From NCBI GenBank assembly GCA_034436045.1, contig DAOTVZ010000155.1, forward strand, positions 1 through 33,276: a stretch of 33,276 nucleotides of DNA, read 5' to 3'. Origin of the DNA: H111-94 sp034436045 (GTDB lineage Bacteria; Chloroflexota; Ktedonobacteria; Ktedonobacterales; Ktedonobacteraceae). The notes below the pieces were generated by a model. It worked only from the letters and a program-made list of their open reading frames with translations. It was not told the DNA's origin and made no database searches. A program made the position numbers and the translations under genes. This document shows positions 14,859 through 24,500 of this stretch, one piece after another. Within the stretch, counting starts at the first letter, position 1. Every line of letters starts with the position of its first letter.

Positions 14859-17777
14859 CTAACCTGTATTCCTCACGCCCGCCGCGATGCCGTTGATGGT
14901 GAGCAGGACGGCATAGGTGAGGCGGGCACGTTCGCGCTCCTTTTCGTCCATCAGCTCATCTTGCAGCGCATTCTGGCCAGGCATCAATGGCCCACCAGCG
15001 GCGCGTAAGCGGCGCAGGAGCGCGACCTGAAAGTAGCTCAACGGGTCAACGTAAGGATTGCGACGGCGAATCGATTCTTGCAAGACAAGCGAGTTATCGA
15101 GCAGGGCATGACCGCCGACGATGCGTAGCACCATCTCCTCGGTGCGTTTGTATTCGGCTTGAATGATCTGATCCATACGCTGGCGAATCTCCACGTCCTC
15201 GACCAGCGTGGCGTAGTGGTGTGCAATATGCATATCGGCTTTGGAGAGCGTCATCTGTAAGTTGTCCAGAAACGCGGTCAGGAAGGGCCACTCGCGGTAC
15301 ATCTGCTGAAGCTGTGCCAGGTGTTCCGGTCTGTCGGCAATATATTCCTCAAGTGCGCTGCCGACGCCGTACCAACTGGGCAGCACATAGCGGCTCTGCA
15401 TCCACGAGAAGACCCAGGGGATGGCGCGCAACTCCTCGATGGCGCGCCCTTTTGTACGGCGAGCCGGGCGTGAGCCGATATTGAGCCAGCCGATTTCCGC
15501 GATGGGAGTGGCCTGCTCAAAGAATGGCAGGAAGCTGGCATCCTCATAAATCAGGTGACGATAGTGCTGATAGGCCCGCTCTGAGAGCCAGTTCATAGCG
15601 GCGCACCATTCGGCGGGTGGATGTGGATGAACCGGCTTGGTGATAAGCCATTCTTCGGGAATGCTGGATTGCACAACGCCCGCCACCACCAGTTCCATCG
15701 TGCGCAAGGCGATCTGGTGCAAGCCATATTTGAAGGAGAGCATCTCGCCTTGCTCCGTGATGCGAATGCGCCCGTTGACGCTGCCGGGGGGTTGGCCCAG
15801 AATGGCCTGGTAGATGGGGCCACCACCGCGTCCAATCGCGCCGCCGCGTCCATGAAAAAGCGTAATGACGATGCCGTAGCGTTGTCCCAGCGTGGCCAGT
15901 TGCGATTGTGCCTTGTAGAGTTCCCAGGATGAGGTCAGAATACCACCATCCTTGCTGCTATCCGAGTAGCCAAGCATGACCTGCTGGCCTGGGCAGTGGG
16001 CCAGATAAGCCTGATAGGCAGGATGCACAAAAGCCTGTTCCAATATCTCCGTGCAGGTGCGCAGATCATGGATCGTCTCAAAGAGCGGCACAATCGGCAA
16101 GTCGGTAATGCCTACCTCTTTGCAGAAGAATTGCACCTCTAGCAAATCGCTTAGCTCGTGTGCCATGCTGATAATGTAACAGGTGACGGCGCGCGCGCCA
16201 AACTCTTGACGTGCCTGGCGAATGGCACGAAAGGTGTTGAGAATATGGGTCGTGTCCGTGCTGAGACGTAAGCCGGGACGCGAGACGATACGCGGATCAC
16301 GCAATAGATCGGTTAGAAGCGCAAGACGCTGAGCTTCGTCTAATTTCCTATAGTCATCTTTGCACAGCCCTGTGACCTGGAGCAGTTCGGCCAGCGCGGC
16401 GGCGTGGCGCTCGCTGTGCTGGCGTACATCAAGCGCGCTGAAATGGAAGCCGAAGAGTTCGACCTGGCGTATCAGTCGGCCTAATTGCCCATAGGCCAGT
16501 TCCCGTTCACCATCGGCCAGCAAGCTCTCCTGCACCAGCCTCAGATCGCGTAACAGTTCCTCGGCGCTTTGGTAAGCTACCTGACATTCCTGCTGCGTCT
16601 CGCGCTCCGGCGTCAGCCAGCTTTCGACCGGCGTGTCTGGCGGCATTGCCAGCGTGCTTTCCAGGCGTTTCCACATAAATGAGAGCTTGCGACGGTAAGG
16701 TTCGATAGCAGTTTGCCGACCGAGTTCGCGATTATAGTCGGGCATGCAACGTGCATCTTCATCTAATGAAGCGCGCAGGGCCTGGGTGATGCGCGAGTGT
16801 GTCAGGGATTGCGAATATTCCTGAGCCAGTGCCTGAATGACGGTGCGGTAATGGTTAATGATATAGCTGCGTTGCAGGCGCAGCGCGCTGAGCAGAGTAT
16901 CAGGCCCGACGAACGGGTTGCCGTCCTGGTCTCCGCCAATCCAGGAACCGAGGCGCAGGAACGGCGGCACATGCACGCCCGGATACTGCTCGTTTAGCAG
17001 TTCCTCGAACTCGCTGTAGAGATCGGGCAACGCCTCAAAGAGAATCTCGTCCAGGTAGTAGATGCCCATTTTGATCTCATCAATGGGTTGGGGGCGTACC
17101 GAGCGCACAGCATCGGTGCGCCAGAGCAGCGTAATTACGCTCTCCAGTTCGTGTTGCCAGCGCAGGCGTTCCAGCGGCGTCATGCGTTCCATGCTGTCAT
17201 GCGCGGCCAATAGCTCAGCAATGCGACGCGACTTGGTGATCAGGCTGCGCCGCGTGGCCTCGGTGGGATGAGCAGTAAAGACCAGTTCAATCGAGAGCCG
17301 GTTGAGCAGGGTTTGTAGCGCGCTCGCCGATAACTGCTGGTCGCGGCAGTACTTGAGCAGTGCGGGCAGCGAACCGCGCGGCGGATACTGACGCATGGCC
17401 TCAACATCCATCTCTATCGTATGGCGGCGACGAATGCGATGGTACTGCTCGGCAGTATTGACAAGGTGAAAATACACGGTAAAGGCACGAATGACGGCAA
17501 TCGCGGTATCCAGATCGCACTGCTCAACAATTTCATCGATCTCCCTGTCCAGCGCAGCGATCTCGGCTTGCAGGGCCGCGCGCTCGTCGGCACTGGCGCG
17601 TCTCAGTTGAGCGCTACAGTCGCGCAGTCGTTTACAGCTCTGCCTGAGCTTCTCGACCATCGCAAAGACGGCGTATCCGTCATGCTGCTGAATGGCCCGA
17701 CCGAGCGCATTGCCGAGCGTGCGAATATCGCGCCGGAGAGGAGCATCTTTTTCCTGGCGGTCATCTCGTTCTGCCAT
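14859..17777 (-). CDS. ppc: Phosphoenolpyruvate carboxylase
   Basis: A 972-residue cytoplasmic enzyme that carboxylates PEP with bicarbonate to oxaloacetate, refilling the TCA cycle. ATG 17777 has GAAGGG eight bases upstream on the minus strand. Signature regions are in order: FTAHPTEATRRS with the catalytic His170; GSWIGGDQDGNP near 277-288, where the frequent Arg of GGDRDGNP is Gln; VMLGYSDSSKDGG near 597-609; GRGGAIGRGGGP near 641-652; and the C-terminal GIAAGVRNTG close to the canonical G-M-R-N-T-G end. Length is at the upper end of the bacterial range, owing to about 30 extra N-terminal residues. It is transcribed alone; an extended -10 lies about 90 bases upstream and a long hairpin directly follows the stop. 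The product supplies carbon skeletons that the neighbouring gltB uses indirectly. Confidence 0.97.
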   Translation of the reverse strand: MAERDDRQEKDAPLRRDIRTLGNALGRAIQQHDGYAVFAMVEKLRQSCKRLRDCSAQLRRASADERAALQAEIAALDREIDEIVEQCDLDTAIAVIRAFTVYFHLVNTAEQYHRIRRRHTIEMDVEAMRQYPPRGSLPALLKYCRDQQLSASALQTLLNRLSIELVFTAHPTEATRRSLITKSRRIAELLAAHDSMERMTPLERLRWQHELESVITLLWRTDAVRSVRPQPIDEIKMGIYYLDEILFEALPDLYSEFEELLNEQYPGVHVPPFLRLGSWIGGDQDGNPFVGPDTLLSALRLQRSYIINHYRTVIQALAQEYSQSLTHSRITQALRASLDEDARCMPDYNRELGRQTAIEPYRRKLSFMWKRLESTLAMPPDTPVESWLTPERETQQECQVAYQSAEELLRDLRLVQESLLADGERELAYGQLGRLIRQVELFGFHFSALDVRQHSERHAAALAELLQVTGLCKDDYRKLDEAQRLALLTDLLRDPRIVSRPGLRLSTDTTHILNTFRAIRQARQEFGARAVTCYIISMAHELSDLLEVQFFCKEVGITDLPIVPLFETIHDLRTCTEILEQAFVHPAYQAYLAHCPGQQVMLGYSDSSKDGGILTSSWELYKAQSQLATLGQRYGIVITLFHGRGGAIGRGGGPIYQAILGQPPGSVNGRIRITEQGEMLSFKYGLHQIALRTMELVVAGVVQSSIPEEWLITKPVHPHPPAEWCAAMNWLSERAYQHYRHLIYEDASFLPFFEQATPIAEIGWLNIGSRPARRTKGRAIEELRAIPWVFSWMQSRYVLPSWYGVGSALEEYIADRPEHLAQLQQMYREWPFLTAFLDNLQMTLSKADMHIAHHYATLVEDVEIRQRMDQIIQAEYKRTEEMVLRIVGGHALLDNSLVLQESIRRRNPYVDPLSYFQVALLRRLRAAGGPLMPGQNALQDELMDEKERERARLTYAVLLTINGIAAGVRNTG

Positions 17778-17868
17778 AGGTAGAACCCTTCTCTAGTGAG
17801 TGGAAATGCAGCAACATCTTTGCGCTATTGGCACCTCGTCGCGCCTTGTATCATGTCGATGCATGAGT

Positions 17869-17877
17869 ATTGTAGCA
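17869..17877 (-). promoter_or_regulatory. Extended -10 promoter for ppc (TGC TACAAT)
   Basis: On the minus strand TGC-TACAAT lies 92 bases before the ppc start codon. The -35 region is poor, consistent with the extended -10 type seen elsewhere in the window. Confidence 0.45.
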
Positions 17878-17900
17878 CATCGGTCAATGTGCAGTAACAG

Positions 17901-18301
17901 GCGGCGTCCCTACAGATGAGCGCATGCTTACTCCTGAAACTGATGGCAATGGGTAATGCCTTGCGCTCGGCCTGTTTGTTTGCCAGATAAGTATAGGTAA
18001 AATGCACAATAAAAATATCTTATAGCCATTTTTTGCCGACCTTTTTAGTGAGAGAAGTACCGGTGCAAAGGGTATGTGTTTTGGTGATTATGCATAATGC
18101 ACAAAAATACATTGCATGGTTCTCGTAATTTATCCCTATGTTTGTCATAAGCTCACCGTTTATACTTGAAGAAAAGAGCGGAGCAGAGGCGCAATGGCCG
18201 CGTACCTGTCGCCATTTCAGAGCAAAGCCAGCTACCGGTGTGGTAACGAAGCCATCAGGGTTGGAAGTTTCTTGAGAGAGATACGTAAAGGGGACTACTA
18301 C
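17901..18301. other. Intergenic region between divergent ppc and permease genes
   Basis: GGCGGCGTCCCTAC (17901-17914) resembles one half of the GTAGGGAC repeat without its partner arm. The remainder is AT-richer and holds a small palindrome TGCAT-A-ATGCA (18091-18101). TTGTCA (18142) and TATACT (18161) are only 13 bases apart, too close for a standard promoter. An ATG at 18194 is in frame with the permease but is not preferred as start. I see no other gene. Confidence 0.35.
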
Positions 18302-19855
18302 ATGGCAGCTCAAGCACCCTCAGATACCGGCATGAAGCCTACCCTCGGCCTGACCGGTGTCACGATCAACGCAATGGCTCTGATCGCTCCTGGAGCCTTC
18401 TTATGGACAACCTACCAGATTCAGGCCGCACCCTCATCGGCGATGAACATGTGGTTCGCGGTTTTTGTCGCCACCGCCATCGCTATGTTGACGGCTATCG
18501 CCTATGCCGCCCTGGCCAATCGCTACCCCGAAGCGGGTCCCGGCAGTTCGTACTACTTCGCAGAGGCTGCGGTGCTACAGCGTGAAGAGCATCGTCACTT
18601 CAAGTTTGCCCGCCTCAGTAAATTTGTGGTCGGCTGGGCCTCGCATCTGTACTACTGGGTCTATCCTGGTGTGATGGTAGCCTTCATGGGGCTGGTTATT
18701 ACCTACATTATCCAGACCTTCGTGCCAAGTTTCGGCGCGCCCTGGCAGGAGATTCTGGTCTGTGTTGTCTTCGCAGCGGTAGTTGGTCTGATTGCCTATA
18801 TCGGTGTGACGGGCGCAACGCTGGCGAATATTGTGATCAACGCCATCCAGATTATCGCGCTGGTCACCTTCTCGGTACTGGCTATCACCTATCGCTTACA
18901 GCATCCCAATGTACATTATCTGCATCCCAGCGTTTTGAGCGTCATTACACCACACAGCCTGAGCGGTCTTATCTATCAGTCAACCATCGCCATTCTGCTG
19001 GTCGTCGGTTTCGAGTCCGCTACAGCGCTGGCGGCTGAGGCTAAGAATCCTAAGCGTGATATTCCGCGCGGTGTCATTCTCTCGCTGGTCATCCAGGCGG
19101 TGATCTTCTACTTTCTAGAGTACTTCGCGGCCAACTTCTTCATCAACACCGGCTATAAGAGCAGTGCCGGTACGGGGTTTGCCGCTGCTAATGCCTCTGG
19201 TGCACCTATCGGTGATATGCTCAAGATGATCGGCGATCAGATGTTTCACGGCAACGGCACTGCACTGGCTACTATTGTTGCCGCCACTGTGGTCATCGCG
19301 CTGGTCGGTACCGCGCTTTCCTGCCTCAACACGGGCGTGCGTGTCACTTATGCGATGGGCAAAGATACCGAATTGCCGGTCGTCTTCGGCTTCCTGCATG
19401 GCAAGTATCGTACTCCCCACGTGGGTGTGATCGTGCTAACAGTTCTCTCAGCATTGATCGGTGCCTATGGTGTGCTGAACGTCGATAACCTGACGCAAAT
19501 CACCCTCGTCTCCAATATCGGCACTTTCCTGCTCTATGGCATGACTTGCATCGTCTGTATCGTGGCTTTTGCCGGTGTTGTTAAGCGCAACATCTTTTCG
19601 ACGGTCTTGGCCCCTGGCTTAGGCGCAATACTCAACATCCTGATGTTGGTTGGTGTGCTATACTATGCCATCACCGCCGGCGGCTCGACGCAGACCGATA
19701 CGATTATTGCGGGCGTGTTTAGTCTCGCCTGGCTGGTCATCGGCTTCGGCTATCTGTATATTCAGAAATTGACGAAAGGAGTACCCATTCTGCATCCTGA
19801 GGACTACAAAGAGAGACGCGGAGTGACTGCGGTCGAAGTGAGTGCCGGAAAGTAA
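18302..19855 (+). CDS. APC-superfamily amino acid/polyamine permease
   Basis: A 517-residue integral membrane protein with about twelve hydrophobic helices. ATG 18302 is chosen because AAAGGGG (18287-18293) sits eight bases upstream and the sequence then runs directly into the first conserved helix, LTGVTINAMALIAPGAFLW. An in-frame ATG at 18194 would add 36 residues with no membrane or family character. The helix-6 region reads GFESATALAAEAKNPKRDIPRG (about 235-256), the typical APC stretch with an acidic residue and K-N-P. These permeases import amino acids or related amines by proton or sodium coupling or by exchange; the substrate cannot be read from sequence. It is followed by a strong hairpin and then the kinase gene with its own promoter. 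Confidence 0.88.
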   Translation: MAAQAPSDTGMKPTLGLTGVTINAMALIAPGAFLWTTYQIQAAPSSAMNMWFAVFVATAIAMLTAIAYAALANRYPEAGPGSSYYFAEAAVLQREEHRHFKFARLSKFVVGWASHLYYWVYPGVMVAFMGLVITYIIQTFVPSFGAPWQEILVCVVFAAVVGLIAYIGVTGATLANIVINAIQIIALVTFSVLAITYRLQHPNVHYLHPSVLSVITPHSLSGLIYQSTIAILLVVGFESATALAAEAKNPKRDIPRGVILSLVIQAVIFYFLEYFAANFFINTGYKSSAGTGFAAANASGAPIGDMLKMIGDQMFHGNGTALATIVAATVVIALVGTALSCLNTGVRVTYAMGKDTELPVVFGFLHGKYRTPHVGVIVLTVLSALIGAYGVLNVDNLTQITLVSNIGTFLLYGMTCIVCIVAFAGVVKRNIFSTVLAPGLGAILNILMLVGVLYYAITAGGSTQTDTIIAGVFSLAWLVIGFGYLYIQKLTKGVPILHPEDYKERRGVTAVEVSAGK

Positions 19856-19905
19856 AGAAAGAACTCTTCCCCGTTACTCCTTGTCGCTCTGCTGCCCGCG
19901 TCATG

Positions 19906-19941
19906 CATCACATGGCATCCAACGGTGGATGTCATGTGGTG
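19906..19941 (+). terminator. Strong hairpin after the permease gene
   Basis: A 15-bp stem pairs 19906-19920 with 19927-19941 (two G-T pairs) around the loop AACGGT, 50 bases past the stop. No T tract follows, so it may be a transcript-stabilising hairpin rather than an intrinsic terminator. Confidence 0.5.
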
Positions 19942-19993
19942 TTGCGTTCACGAATAATCGTCTAAAATGTCTCTAGTGGATATGTTTACTGTG

Positions 19994-20002
19994 TGCTATA
20001 CT
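19994..20002 (+). promoter_or_regulatory. Extended -10 promoter for the kinase gene (TGC TATACT)
   Basis: The decamer GTGTGCTATA (19991-20000) is identical to that of the promoter at 33100-33109. Transcription would begin near 20009, leaving room for a leader only if translation starts at ATG 20053, not at the TTG codons near 20017. Confidence 0.55.
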
Positions 20003-20052
20003 AGAGGCTTAGAGGGTTGTTGTCTCTTTATGAGACTAGTTCGCAGGATGTA

Positions 20053-21036
20053 ATGACGATTACATACGCACCAGGGGCGCGCATCGATCACTACGAGATC
20101 ATTAAAATGCTTGGTCACGGCGGCATGAGCCGTGTCTATCTTGCTCGTGATGTTAATAATCAGCAGCAGGTTGTGCTTAAATTTGTCAATGATGATCTCA
20201 TTGGTAATATCGCCGTCTATGAGCGTTATAAACGCGAGTCGGAGATCGGTAGCCGCATTAACCATCCTTACATTCAGCAGATGCTCAATACCGATGAGGA
20301 GCGTAGCGATCAATACCTGGTAATGGAGTATATTCAGGGTCGCACACTCCGCTCTGTGTTAGAGGACTACGCGCCCAATCCCATGCCGGTCGATGAGGCG
20401 TTACGTATTATTCTCCAGGTTTGCGATGCACTGGCCTACTGTCACGAGCATGGCGTTCTGCACCGCGATATTAAGCCGGAGAACATTATGCTACAGGATG
20501 ATGGTCACATTAAGATCATCGATTTCGGTGTGGCGCTGCTAGAGGGTGCGCGTCGCGTGACCTGGCGCGGCCTCACCGGTACTGTCGGCACCCCCGATTA
20601 TATGTCGCCAGAACAATTGAAAGGTGAGCGTGGCACTGCCGCCTCCGATATCTATTCGGTCGGCATTATCCTCTACGAAATGTTATGTGGACGCACGCCC
20701 TTTGACGGCGAGAACGTCTTCGCCATTATGAATCAGCACGTCTCACAAGACCCCCCCTCTATCCTCGACTGTAACCCCAATCTCTCGCAGGAACTGGCAA
20801 CCGTAGTGATGAAAGCTATCCGCCGCGATCCCCAAAAACGCTATAAGACCATGCGCGAGATGCTGAATGATTTGAACCACCTGGAGCAGGTGAAGGCCGT
20901 GCCTTACCATCCCGATAAGCCCCAGGCCAACAACCTGATGCAGCAGTTTCGCCTGGCCGCCATCATCATCGTGATCATCCTGCTCGCCGTCATCGCCCTC
21001 GGTGTGCTGGCCCAGACTGTTCACAACTTGCATTAA
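20053..21036 (+). CDS. Serine/threonine protein kinase, PknB-like, with C-terminal membrane anchor
   Basis: A 327-residue Hanks-type kinase. ATG 20053 has AGGA at 20045-20048. TTG codons at 20017/20020 are rejected because they lie within about 10 bases of the predicted transcription start. Motifs: glycine loop LGHGGMSRVYLA (20-31), the ATP-binding Lys43 in VVLKF, catalytic HRDIKPENIM (His137-Asp139), DFG (157-159), and GTPDYMSPEQ in the activation segment. A single membrane helix lies at about 297-320 and leaves only a seven-residue outer tail, so there is no PASTA or other sensor domain. It would therefore phosphorylate cytoplasmic or membrane-near proteins on an unknown cue. The partner phosphatase is not in the window. 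It is a single gene between permease and gltB, so its targets cannot be inferred from context. Confidence 0.93.
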   Translation: MTITYAPGARIDHYEIIKMLGHGGMSRVYLARDVNNQQQVVLKFVNDDLIGNIAVYERYKRESEIGSRINHPYIQQMLNTDEERSDQYLVMEYIQGRTLRSVLEDYAPNPMPVDEALRIILQVCDALAYCHEHGVLHRDIKPENIMLQDDGHIKIIDFGVALLEGARRVTWRGLTGTVGTPDYMSPEQLKGERGTAASDIYSVGIILYEMLCGRTPFDGENVFAIMNQHVSQDPPSILDCNPNLSQELATVVMKAIRRDPQKRYKTMREMLNDLNHLEQVKAVPYHPDKPQANNLMQQFRLAAIIIVIILLAVIALGVLAQTVHNLH

Positions 21037-21225
21037 ACATTCTGATACATATTTCCTGGTGCGCGCTTTGTGACCGTGCTGGCTAAAGCACTGAAAGAGC
21101 AACCCGAACAACTCACCTTTTTAGCCGCCCCCATTTGCCTCTTTTAATCCATCCCTACAGAACCTTTGCACAGTCATAGCCTATACGATGCTTGTGAGAA
21201 TGGTTACTTTTCACACTGCCAACCC

Positions 21226-21255
21226 TTGTTTATGTAAAGAGGGCTATGGTATACT
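21226..21255 (+). promoter_or_regulatory. Promoter for gltB (TTGTTT, 18 bases, TGG TATACT)
   Basis: -35-like TTGTTT (21226-21231) and an extended -10 TGG-TATACT (21247-21255). The predicted transcript carries a leader of about 275 bases before the gltB start, unusually long for this window. Confidence 0.55.
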
Positions 21256-21537
21256 CTGCACACAGGTAATGTAGCCCTTCCCAGGTGAACGAACATTGCT
21301 GTTCTTCCAGGTTCGATGCTGTTCCACTTTGCGCTCATTGCGTTCTTTCGTCCACTCAGTTTGACCCGTGGTGGGTCGTACTCATGCCGGTAGGTGGCTA
21401 TATGGCTGGCTAGGGCCATAAGTTCCTACCATCTCGATGAATTCGATCATCGCTGTTTGATGACCGAAATCGCTTAGAGGCTCCAATGGCGGTGCCGTCG
21501 GCATTGAGCAGACTGTCTTTTTTTGGGAGAGCAACAC
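21256..21537 (+). ncRNA. Structured 5' leader of gltB
   Basis: Three consecutive hairpins occur in 90 bases. GACCC-GTGGT-GGGTC spans 21363-21377. A two-tier hairpin joins GGTAGG (21389-21394) to CCTACC (21425-21430), with TATGGC (21401-21406) and GCCATA (21415-21420) pairing inside. CGATGA-ATTCGA-TCATCG spans 21435-21452. A T7 run (21518-21524) lies just before the ribosome site GGGAGA (21525-21530). No convincing open reading frame fills the leader. It could be a riboswitch or attenuator controlling glutamate synthesis, but I cannot match it to a known class such as the glnA motif. Confidence 0.45.
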
Positions 21538-24500
21538 ATGTACACTATGCACAATCGCAACTCTGCCACCCTCGCATCCGACTGTGTCCAGAATTTCCCT
21601 CTTTACGATGCTCGTTGGGAACACGACGCCTGTGGTACCGGTTTTCTGGCTCACATCTCCGGTGAGGCAAGCCACGCTCTCGTGCAGCAGGCCCTCGAAG
21701 CTCTGGCGCGTCTGACTCATCGCGGCGCGCAAGACGCCGATGCCGAGACCAACGATGGCGCTGGTATCCTGACGCAGCTCCCTCGCGCGCTGTTTGGCGA
21801 GGTTTTGCAGCAGCAGGGACTCTCGTTACCCGACCTGGCCGACCTGGGCGTTGGTATGCTTTTCCTTCCCTCACAAGACGACGCCCCCGAAGCCTACTGG
21901 GCCAGCCGCCGTCTCTTTGAGCATGCTATCGCGGATGCCGGTTTGACCTTGCTCACCTGGCGTACCCCACCCATTGATTACTCCGTGCTTGGCACACGAG
22001 CGCGGCAGACGGCCCCGACCATTCAGCAGGTGTTCCTGGCGCGTCCGGCGCACGTATCCCTTGAGCAGTACGAGCGCGATCTTTACTATGTCCGCCGCCG
22101 CGCCGAGCGACTCTGGCGCGAGGCACAGCTTTTCGATTGTTATGTCGCATCCCTTTCTTCGCGCACTATCGTCTATAAAGGATTGCTGGCCCCCAATCAA
22201 CTCGCTCGCTTCTATCTTGATCTTGCCGATCCCCGCTACACTTCCGCTATCGCCGTCTTCCATCAGCGTTACAGCACCAACACCTTCCCAGCCTGGCCCC
22301 TGGCACAGCCGATGCGCATGCTGGCGCACAATGGCGAAATCAATACCATTCAAGGCAACCGCAACTGGATGCTGGCACGCGAGGGCAGCATGGCCTCGCC
22401 ACTCTGGGGCGAGCGCATCCATGATCTCCTGCCCGTCATTCAAGAAAGCAGCAGCGATTCCGGTCAGCTTGATAACGCGCTGGAACTGCTGGCGCAGTCG
22501 GGCCGCGATCTCCTGCATAGTATGCAGATGTTGATTCCGCCCGCCTGGGAGCAGGATGTCGAGATGGACGAAGCGCAACGAGCCTGGTGCGAGTACCATG
22601 CCGGTCTGATCGAACCCTGGGATGGCCCTGCTGCCCTGGTCTTTAGCGATGGCAACGTGGTTGGGGCCGCGCTCGACCGCAACGGACTACGACCGGCCCG
22701 CTATATGCTGACCGCCGGTGGGCTGTTCGTGCTGGCCTCTGAAGCCGGTGTCGTCTCCTGCCCGCCGCATGAAATTATCGAAAATGGACGTCTGGGTCCC
22801 GGCCAGATGGTGGCCATCGATGTCGTACAGCATCGCGTGCTGCGCGACCACGAGATCAAAGAGATGCTGGCACACAAGCAACCGTATGGACGCTGGCTGG
22901 AAGATCACCTGCTGCGCCTGACCGAACTGGTTGACGTGGATGAGGCGCTCAAGGTACCGGAAAGCTTCAATCCTGAGACGCTTTTCACGCGCCAGCAACT
23001 GTTCGGCTTTACGCATGAAGATGGTGAAATGGTGCTGCGTCCCATGCTGCAAGACAACAAAGAGCCGGTGTGGAGCATGGGTGATGACGCGCCCCTGGCA
23101 GTTCTGTCGCAATTACCGCGCTCGTTCTCCGACCATTTCCATCAGCGTTTCGCGCAGGTGACAAATCCCCCCATCGACCCATTGCGAGAACGCATCGTGA
23201 TGTCGCTGGAATCCTACATGGGACGCAGCCAGAGCCTGCTCACCGAGTCGCCTTTGCACGCCAAACTGTTGCATCTGAAGACGCCTGTTCTGACAGAAAT
23301 ACAGCTTGAGCGATTGCGCGAGATCAATACTCACTACTTCCAGACGCGGACGCTCAGCACTACCTTTGCGGTCGCCGATGGTGTCAACGCGCTGGAAAAT
23401 GCGCTGGATGCGCTAGAGGTTGCTGCTGTTGAGGCCGTGACTAACGGAGCCACGCTGCTGATTCTGAGCGATAAAGATGCCACGCTGGAGCGTGCGCCCA
23501 TGCCCATGCTGATCGCTGTTGGTGCGGTGCATCGCGCTCTCATCCGCAGTGGACAGCGTATGAATACCTCGCTGATCTGTGAAACAGGTACGGCCTGGGA
23601 TATTCACCAGGTAGCGCTGCTGCTCGGCTATGGCGCTGAGGCGGTAGTGCCGTTCCTGGCGCTGGAGAGCGTGCGCGCGCTGGCTGGAGAGCGCAAGCTG
23701 GAGCAATTGACACGTGAGGGCGCGGTCGAGCGTTATATTCATGTGCTGGAAGAGGGCCTGTGCAAGATCATGGCGCGCATGGGCATCTCGACCATCCGCA
23801 ATATCATCGGCGCTGGCCAGTTCGAGGTGTTGGGGCTGGAGACAGCCTTTGCGGCTCGCTGCTTTAGCGGCTCACCCGTCCATCCCGGCACGCTGACCTA
23901 CGCAGATGTCGCGGAACAGATTATCAAGCACTGCCAGAGCTTGCAGCAATCGGCCCATGCCGACGAGACACCGGCCCATCGCCGCAAACTGACCGACCTG
24001 GGGCGCTTCCGCTTTCGCCGCGATGCCGAGTATCATGCCTTCAATCCACTGATTGTGCGCGCGCTGCAAAAGGCGGCCCGCACGGGTAGTAAAGAGGACT
24101 ATCAACAGTTCACCTCGCTGGTCTATCAGCGTCCGCCTACAGCGGTGCGTGATCTGCTTAGCTTCAAGGCCACCACGCCTGTGCCGCTGGACGAGGTAGA
24201 GCCGATGGAGTCGATTCGTGAGCGTTTCGTGATCGCAGCCATGTCGCTCGGTGCGCTCAGCCCGGAGACGCACAAAACCATTGCGGCGGCTATGAACAGC
24301 ATCGGTGGTCGTAATAATACCGGCGAGGGTGGCGAAGACCCGAACTGGTATCATGAGACGATGGATGGCTACGAGGTCAGCAGCAAGATCAAGCAGGTGG
24401 CCTCCGGTCGCTTTGGTGTCACGGCTGAGTATCTGGTGCGCGCGCAGGAGATCGAGATCAAGATGGCGCAAGGCTCCAAGCCCGGCGAGGGTGGGCAGTT

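Noticed and set aside
18142..18166. TTGTCA and TATACT as the permease promoter
   Set aside because: The spacer is only 13 bases and there is no TG extension.
18194..18301. Upstream in-frame start for the permease
   Set aside because: The 36 extra residues are unlike permease N-termini, and ATG 18302 has a much better ribosome site.
20017..20052. TTG start for the kinase
   Set aside because: It falls within about 10 bases of the predicted transcription start and has no properly spaced ribosome site; ATG 20053 begins just before the kinase domain.
21204..21419. A 71-codon minus-strand frame in the gltB leader
   Set aside because: It runs against the hairpins and promoter of gltB, has no ribosome site and no recognisable protein features.
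21523..21537. TTG start for gltB
   Set aside because: It overlaps the ribosome site GGGAGA that serves ATG 21538.
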